A stretch of 7,169 nucleotides of DNA from HK-STAS-PATE-2 sp035906575. Its GTDB lineage: Bacteria; Patescibacteriota; Patescibacteriia; 2-12-FULL-60-25. Both the position numbers and the translations under genes were made by a program. The notes under the pieces are model-generated. The model did no database searches. It had not been told where the DNA came from and worked only from the letters and a program-made list of their open reading frames with translations. The stretch lies in contig JAMIEW010000055.1 in NCBI GenBank assembly GCA_035906575.1, positions 1-7,169 of the forward strand, read 5' to 3'. Below, one piece after another: positions 4,236 through 7,169 of the stretch. Position 1 is the stretch's first letter, and each line of letters starts with the position of its first letter.

Positions 4236-7169
4236 ATGCCGAATCCACGCCCAATTCACGAGATGGAGTCTAAATGGCAAGCCAAATGGGCTGCCGAGAA
4301 GACCTATAAGACGACTACCGACACCAATAAAGAGAACTTTTTTGGCTTGGTTGAGTTTCCGTTTCCGTCTGGTGATGGCTTGCATGTAGGTCATACGCGT
4401 TCATATTTTGCGCTCGATGCTTATACCCGTCGCCAACGCATGTTGGGCAAGAATGTGCTCTTTCCGATGGGTTGGGATGCTTTTGGTTTGCCGACCGAGA
4501 ATTACGCGATCAAAAACAAGGTAAAACCGCAGGACGCAACGAGAAAAAATATTGCCAACTTTAAGCGCCAATTTCAGTCGATGGGTTTTGGTTTTGATTG
4601 GGATCGCGAAATCGATACGTCCGATCCAAAATACTATAAATGGACGCAATGGCAATTCAAGCAATTTTTTGAAAGCTTTTACGATCGCGAACAAAAGCGC
4701 GCGCGTCCTATTTCTGATTTAGAAATCCCTTCTGAAATTCTTGCGAAGGGTGAAGAGTTTGTTCGTGCTTATGTTGATGGTCATCGCATGGCCTTTAAAG
4801 GTTCGTCGACGATTAACTGGTGCGACAAATGTAAAATTGGTTTGGCGAACGAAGAAGCGGTTGGTGGCGTTTGTGAACGTTGTGGTTCGCCGGTTGTCGA
4901 AAAAGAAAAATCACAATGGATGATTCGCATCACCGAATACGCCGATCGTCTTTTAGAAGATTTGAATAAGGTGGATTATCTCGATCGCGTCAAAGCACAA
5001 CAAAAAAATTGGATTGGTAAGAGCGAAGGCGCGCGCATCAAATTCAGAACGAATACCGATGACGTGATCACGGTCTTCACGACGCGTCCTGATACGATTT
5101 TTGGTGTGACTTATGTGACACTTGCTCCTGAACACGAATTGGTTTCATCATGGTTGAAGGGCGGATTCATTAAGAATCCTGATGAAGTAAAAGCGTATGT
5201 TTCTGCGGCTTCGGCGAAGAGTGTAGAAGATCGCCAAGCTGAACAAGAAACGAAGACTGGCGTAAAACTTGAGGGGATCACGGTAACGAATCCGGTGAAT
5301 AGCGAAGTCGTGCCGGTCTTCATTTCAGATTATGTTTTGGCCGGTTATGGTACGGGTGCGGTGATGGCGGTACCAGCACATGATGATCGTGATTTTGCTT
5401 TTGCAAAAACATTTGGTTTGCCGATCAAACAAGTTGTTGCTGAGCACGTCATCGATCAAAAGAATCCCCCTGTTGATGGCAAGAAGACCGTTGAGCGTCG
5501 CAATGTTATCGGTATTATTCGCGATCCAAGAACGAATAAATTTCTCTGTCTGAAATGGAAGCAACATCCTTGGACGACATTTGTTATTGGTGGTGCTGAT
5601 GAGGGCGAAGATCTGATTGAAGCTGTGCGCCGAGAAATTCTTGAAGAGACAGGTTATACCGACATGGTATTCGTTCGTGAGTTGGGTCAAAAGATGGTTT
5701 CTGAATATTTTGCCGCGCATAAAGATGAGAATCGTTTGTCGCATTCATCGGCATTTCTTTTTGACTTAGCTAGCGATGCCCGTAATGAGCTTTCAGCTGA
5801 AGAGGCAGAGAAGCATGAATTAATTTGGTTAGATCGTGTTGAAATTACCCCAGCTAGCATGTCACACGCAGAGCTTGAGGCTAAGCTTTGGGACCTCGAT
5901 CATCCAGAAGGCCGTGCTTTCACTGAGAATGGTATCGCCGTTAACTCAGACTTCATCAACGGTTTACCAACTTGGAAGGCAAAAGCCGATGTCACGAGTT
6001 GGCTTGCTGAATACGGCAAGGGCGAATACGCGGCGACGTTTAGATTGCGTGATTGGGTGTTTTCTCGTCAGCGTTATTGGGGCGAACCGATGCCAATCGT
6101 TCACTGCGAACGTTGTGGTTATATTGCGGTACCTGATGAGCAGTTGCCGGTCGTGCTTCCTGAAATCGCTGAATACGAACCAACTGAAGATGGTTCTTCG
6201 CCACTCGCGAAGATGGATGAATGGGTAAATGTTTCTTGCTCTTCATGTGGCGGCAAAGCAAAACGTGAAACCGATGTCATGCCTAACTGGGCGGGTTCGA
6301 GTTGGTATTTCTTGCGCTACTGCGATCCGCACAATGATGAAGCGTTCGCTTCTCAAGAAGCGATGAAATATTGGATGCCGGTTAATCTCTATAATGGTGG
6401 CATGGAGCACACAACACTCCATCTCTTGTACTCACGTTTCTGGCATAAGTTCTTGTGGGACCTCGGACATATTCCAAAAGAAGTAGGACCTGAACCTTAC
6501 GCGAAGCGCCGTTCACATGGACTCGTGATGGCCGAAGGTGGGGAGAAGATGTCGAAGTCAAAAGGTAATGTCGTGAATCCGGATGATGTGATCGCAAGCC
6601 ACGGTGCTGATGTCTTCAAGGTCTATGAATTGTTCATGGGCCCATTCGATCAAGCGGTGCCATGGGATACGAATGGCATTGAAGGCGTGAAGCGCTTCTT
6701 GGATAAGATCTGGAACTTGTTTGATGCTGAGGGCGAAGTAAAGCCCGCTGACGCTAAACTTGAAACGCTTTTCAACCAAACGCTCAAAAAGATTGGCGAA
6801 GGGATCGATGATCTTCAATTCAATACCTGTGTTTCATCGTTGATGATTCTCGCGAATGGTTTTCAAGATCATGGCGGTATCCCAACGTCGATGAAGAAGG
6901 GTTTTGTCGCGATGATTGCGCCATTCATGCCGCATCTCGCCGAAGAGCTTTGGGAAAAGATCGGTGAGAAGGGGAGTGTGCACTTGAGCGCGTGGCCAAC
7001 CTTCGATGTAGCTAAGCTCGTTGCTGACACGTTTGAACTCGTTGTTCAGGTGAACGGTAAAGTCCGCGCCAAGGCGCCGGCGTCATCGTCTATCACTGAA
7101 GAAGAAGCAAAGGCGCTCGCGCTCAGTCAGGTTACTCAATGGTTGGATGGTAAAGAGCCAAAGCAAGTT
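4236..7169 (+). CDS. leuS: Leucyl-tRNA synthetase with a Nudix domain inside the editing domain (3' end cut by window)
   Basis: LeuRS is a class Ia synthetase that joins leucine to tRNA-Leu in the cytoplasm. There are 978 codons before the window edge, and comparison of the C-terminal VVQVNGKVRAKA region suggests only 15-20 are missing. Visible in order: HVGH (50-53); an insert near 147-178; a first Cys4 zinc cluster (Cys196, 199, 213, 216); the CP1 editing domain with TTRPDT (282-287) and AHDDRD (381-386), both needed for hydrolysis of mischarged tRNA; a Nudix domain (about 420-540); return to CP1 at FTENGIAVNSDFINGL (562 onward); LRDWVFSRQRYWGEP; a second Cys4 cluster (Cys624, 627, 668, 671); GGMEHTTLHLLY; KMSKS (771-775); then the anticodon-binding and C-terminal domains. 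The leucine-specific domain usual before KMSKS in Escherichia coli is absent. The ATG has a strong ribosome-binding site. The frame is continuous across all junctions. LeuRS identity is certain; the Nudix function is unknown. Confidence 0.98.
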   Translation, partial: MPNPRPIHEMESKWQAKWAAEKTYKTTTDTNKENFFGLVEFPFPSGDGLHVGHTRSYFALDAYTRRQRMLGKNVLFPMGWDAFGLPTENYAIKNKVKPQDATRKNIANFKRQFQSMGFGFDWDREIDTSDPKYYKWTQWQFKQFFESFYDREQKRARPISDLEIPSEILAKGEEFVRAYVDGHRMAFKGSSTINWCDKCKIGLANEEAVGGVCERCGSPVVEKEKSQWMIRITEYADRLLEDLNKVDYLDRVKAQQKNWIGKSEGARIKFRTNTDDVITVFTTRPDTIFGVTYVTLAPEHELVSSWLKGGFIKNPDEVKAYVSAASAKSVEDRQAEQETKTGVKLEGITVTNPVNSEVVPVFISDYVLAGYGTGAVMAVPAHDDRDFAFAKTFGLPIKQVVAEHVIDQKNPPVDGKKTVERRNVIGIIRDPRTNKFLCLKWKQHPWTTFVIGGADEGEDLIEAVRREILEETGYTDMVFVRELGQKMVSEYFAAHKDENRLSHSSAFLFDLASDARNELSAEEAEKHELIWLDRVEITPASMSHAELEAKLWDLDHPEGRAFTENGIAVNSDFINGLPTWKAKADVTSWLAEYGKGEYAATFRLRDWVFSRQRYWGEPMPIVHCERCGYIAVPDEQLPVVLPEIAEYEPTEDGSSPLAKMDEWVNVSCSSCGGKAKRETDVMPNWAGSSWYFLRYCDPHNDEAFASQEAMKYWMPVNLYNGGMEHTTLHLLYSRFWHKFLWDLGHIPKEVGPEPYAKRRSHGLVMAEGGEKMSKSKGNVVNPDDVIASHGADVFKVYELFMGPFDQAVPWDTNGIEGVKRFLDKIWNLFDAEGEVKPADAKLETLFNQTLKKIGEGIDDLQFNTCVSSLMILANGFQDHGGIPTSMKKGFVAMIAPFMPHLAEELWEKIGEKGSVHLSAWPTFDVAKLVADTFELVVQVNGKVRAKAPASSSITEEEAKALALSQVTQWLDGKEPKQV
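5493..5855 (+). other. Nudix hydrolase domain embedded in LeuRS CP1
   Basis: Residues of about 420-540 of the LeuRS form a Nudix fold, the family that cleaves nucleoside diphosphates linked to another group. The domain begins with a strand (RRNVIGIIRDP) and has the Nudix box at 452-474 (bases 5589-5657). Its key residues match Gx5Ex7REUxEExGU: Gly452, Glu458, Arg466, Glu467, Ile468, Glu470, Glu471 and Gly473, with Tyr474 in place of the usual aliphatic residue. The Mg-binding REx2EE core is intact, so activity is plausible. A later strand-helix section (LSHSSAFLFDL, ELIWLDRVEI) completes the fold. It replaces a short loop of the editing domain between FGLPIKQVV and FTENGIAV. The substrate is not evident; diadenosine tetraphosphate or another adenylate by-product of the synthetase is a natural but untested guess. 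Confidence 0.93.

Noticed and set aside
4401..4694. A 97-codon minus-strand frame opposite the leuS start
   Set aside because: It is antisense to the HVGH-containing catalytic domain of LeuRS and has no supporting signals.
5325..5744. A 139-codon minus-strand frame under the Nudix region
   Set aside because: It is antisense to conserved LeuRS and Nudix motifs and has no ribosome-binding site or promoter that I can see.
5460..5918. The Nudix segment as a separate gene or an assembly chimera
   Set aside because: It has no start, stop or ribosome-binding site of its own. The frame is continuous, and the flanking LeuRS pieces are complementary with nothing missing or repeated.
5836..6228. A 130-codon plus-strand frame inside leuS, considered as a sign of a frameshift
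   Set aside because: The leuS frame runs without a break through this region with matching motifs on both sides, so this is an out-of-frame shadow.

Overview
The window looks like a piece of a bacterial chromosome, most likely from the candidate phyla radiation (Patescibacteria). That placement is an inference from protein features: the PNPase and S15 are ordinary bacterial types, the leucyl-tRNA synthetase (LeuRS) has an unusual domain make-up, and the small genes between them match no family I recognise. TGA works as a stop codon here (orf111 and orf100 both end in TGA), so the lineages that read TGA as glycine are unlikely. I see no mobile element, CRISPR array, tRNA or rRNA.

Positions 1-4117 are all minus strand. 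In transcription order they hold: orf227 (4117-3434), orf54 (3421-3257, a clear small gene with a strong ribosome-binding site), rpsO (3017-2757), orf100 (2655-2353), orf111 (2236-1901), a NYN-domain nuclease-like gene with a long Pro/Lys-rich tail (1728-919), and the first 235 codons of pnp (705-1, cut by the window edge). The common bacterial neighbours rpsO and pnp are both here, but three genes lie between them. Most of these genes form short, insulated transcription units. Strong hairpin terminators follow orf54, rpsO, orf100 and orf111, and each is followed within about 7-22 bases by a TTGAC-type -35 box for the next gene.

Positions 4236-7169 are plus strand and hold leuS, divergent from orf227 across a 118-base intergenic region. 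It is open at the window end after 978 codons, probably 15-20 short of its stop. The main discovery is here. A complete Nudix hydrolase domain, with an intact REx2EE catalytic box, sits inside the CP1 editing domain in one uninterrupted frame. The same protein lacks the leucine-specific domain before KMSKS and has an extra segment of about 30 residues before the first zinc cluster.

By theme the window covers translation (S15, LeuRS) and RNA turnover (PNPase, NYN protein), plus four small or orphan proteins. Two 5' leaders, those of pnp and rpsO, can form hairpins that could support autoregulation, as is known for both genes in other bacteria.
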